From: Methylobacter sp.
GTDB lineage: Bacteria; Pseudomonadota; Gammaproteobacteria; Methylococcales; Methylomonadaceae
DNA length: 7,789 nt
NCBI GenBank assembly: GCA_003158415.1
Contig: PMJA01000225.1
Span: forward strand, 1,209-8,997
Reading direction: 5' to 3'
The notes under the pieces were generated by a model. That model worked only from the letters and a program-made list of their open reading frames with translations, did no database searches and had not been told where the DNA came from. A program made the translations under genes and the position numbers. This document shows positions 7,240-7,789 of the stretch, piece by piece. The first letter of the stretch is position 1; each line of letters opens with the position of its first letter.

Positions 7240-7260
7240 TTGGTGAACGCCTTGGTGAAC
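7240..7260. repeat. Direct repeat of TTGGTGAAC upstream of sbcC
   Basis: TTGGTGAAC occurs at 7240-7248 and again at 7252-7260, separated by GCC, a 12-bp period, 44-64 bp before the sbcC start codon. The position would suit an operator, but no known regulator recognises this sequence as far as I can tell, and two copies of nine bases may be chance. Confidence 0.45.
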
Positions 7261-7348
7261 ACTTTTGATGTGCTTACATGATACACGATGGGACTGCTTG
7301 AGAAAACCGCCACACAATGCAGCCGCAATGCTTGCCTGAACTTTAGGC

Positions 7349-7374
7349 AATAAAAACCCCGCCGTAGCGGGCTT
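7349..7374 (-). terminator. Rho-independent terminator-like hairpin, minus strand, no upstream gene visible
   Basis: On the minus strand a 5-bp GC stem CCCGC / GCGGG closes a TACG loop. C(UACG)G is one of the very stable UNCG tetraloops. After one G-G mismatch two A-T pairs extend the stem, and the tract TTTTTATT follows. This is a good intrinsic terminator for leftward transcripts. The plus strand lacks a U-tract at the matching position. No minus-strand gene is seen upstream (to the right), so it could be a leader attenuator for sbcC, the end of a short RNA, a block against antisense transcription, or the leftover of a lost gene. Confidence 0.6.
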
Positions 7375-7447
7375 GACGTAATGTTTTATTTTAATCTGAA
7401 TAATTGCAAAAAATTTAAAAACATGAACATCGAGTAATAGCATTCTT

Positions 7448-7456
7448 TGGTATATT
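7448..7456 (+). promoter_or_regulatory. Extended -10 promoter candidate for the yoaA-like gene
   Basis: TGG followed by TATATT (7451-7456) fits the extended -10 pattern TGnTATAAT with five of six hexamer matches. No good -35 is found at 16-18 bp spacing, which is tolerable for extended -10 promoters, and an AT-rich tract lies upstream. Initiation near 7463 would give a leader of about 43 nt to the GTG start. Confidence 0.45.
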
Positions 7457-7505
7457 GCCCTACTATGATGAATTTTTTAGCGACGACTGACCGACATTGA
7501 TCCCA

Positions 7506-7789
7506 GTGACAGACACCAAACAATTTTTCAGCAGTGACGGCGCGTTATCGACGGTTATACCGGGTTATCAGCCGCGTTCGGCCCAGCTGGAAATGGCTGA
7601 GGCGATAGCCGATGCGATAAAACATAAGCGGCATTTGATTGCGGAAGCGGGAACAGGAACCGGCAAGACTTTTGCCTATCTGGCCCCGGCGATACTGTCC
7701 GGCAAAAAAACCATCATTTCTACCGGCACCAAAAATCTTCAGGATCAACTGTTTAACAAAGACTTGCCGGTCATCCGCAAAGCCATGAA
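7506..7789 (+). CDS. yoaA: YoaA/DinG-family ATP-dependent helicase, N-terminal part only
   Basis: The frame opens after a stop at 7488-7490 and runs off the right edge, so only 94 codons are present of a protein usually near 640 residues. The GTG at 7506-7508 is taken as start because it gives MTDTKQFF, similar to the short N-terminus of E. coli YoaA; a TTG at 7497-7499 is an alternative, and no clear Shine-Dalgarno precedes either. The Q-motif-like segment is PGYQPRSAQLEMAEAI (about 19-34), Walker A is EAGTGTGKT (47-55), and ISTGTKNLQDQLFNKDLP (about 70-87) is motif Ia of XPD-like superfamily 2 helicases. The Fe-S cluster cysteines and the Walker B box lie beyond the window. YoaA acts in DNA repair and damage tolerance with a replication-clamp-loader subunit in E. 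coli. It is divergent from sbcC. DinG itself is the main alternative. Confidence 0.85.
   Translation, partial: MTDTKQFFSSDGALSTVIPGYQPRSAQLEMAEAIADAIKHKRHLIAEAGTGTGKTFAYLAPAILSGKKTIISTGTKNLQDQLFNKDLPVIRKAM

Larger units (their letters stand above)
7197..7496. other. Divergent intergenic region between sbcC and the yoaA-like gene
   Basis: About 300 bp without a convincing gene. The long open minus-strand frame covering most of it has no recognisable family features, overlaps the sbcC start and runs through a hairpin, so I treat it as chance. Contents from the sbcC side: a TATAAA close to the sbcC start, a pair of TTGGTGAAC repeats, a small hairpin at 7332-7350, a minus-strand terminator-like hairpin at 7349-7374, an AT-rich tract at about 7381-7420, and an extended -10 pointing toward the helicase gene. 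No LexA (CTGT-N8-ACAG) site was seen, although both flanking genes act in DNA repair. Confidence 0.6.

Noticed and set aside
7129..7443. 104-codon minus-strand open frame over the sbcC start and the intergenic region
   Set aside because: It overlaps the conserved SbcC N-terminus in another frame, passes through the terminator-like hairpin and shows no family motifs.
7197..7510. LexA (SOS) box controlling sbcC or yoaA
   Set aside because: I searched by eye for CTGT-N8-ACAG and close variants; only isolated half-sites are present.

Overview
The window looks like part of a chromosome from a gammaproteobacterium. The gene set (SbcC, YoaA, OlsBA-type acyltransferases, a DUF1640-type coiled-coil protein) and moderate GC content would fit a methanotroph-like (Methylococcales) genome, but that taxonomic guess rests on impression and no marker gene is present. 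Almost everything is read from the minus strand. The one exception is the 5' end of a helicase gene at the right edge.

Layout from right to left, following minus-strand transcription. At 7506-7789 (+) is the start of a YoaA/DinG-type XPD-like helicase, cut by the window edge. Then comes a roughly 300-bp divergent intergenic region holding a minus-strand terminator-like hairpin with no visible gene to terminate, a second small hairpin and a pair of direct repeats. A large gene (3759-7196, -) encodes the SMC-like nuclease subunit SbcC, with Walker A, zinc hook, signature, Walker B and H-loop all intact; its usual partner sbcD is not next to it. Immediately after its stop codon lies a 40-bp array of four 7-bp half-sites on an 11-bp period that closely resembles a PhoB-binding Pho box. 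It precedes a two-gene unit for ornithine-lipid synthesis: olsB (N-acyltransferase of the GNAT type) and an overlapping olsA (PlsC-type O-acyltransferase) that starts with TTG.

Downstream of olsA is a perfect 28-bp inverted repeat with a 9-nt loop, built from CACGAAG heptamers, which looks like a dispersed repeat element. Beyond it are an M14-type zinc carboxypeptidase and an alpha/beta hydrolase that overlap by 8 bp and are probably co-translated. At the left edge is the first part of a DUF1640-like coiled-coil gene.

The best hypothesis from the window is that olsBA here belongs to the phosphate-starvation (Pho) regulon. Under phosphate limitation many bacteria replace phospholipids with phosphorus-free ornithine lipids. 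The tandem Pho box directly in front of olsB, with a -10-like element 10 bp downstream as in classical Pho promoters, would provide that switch. No wholly new system is evident; the remaining observations are smaller.
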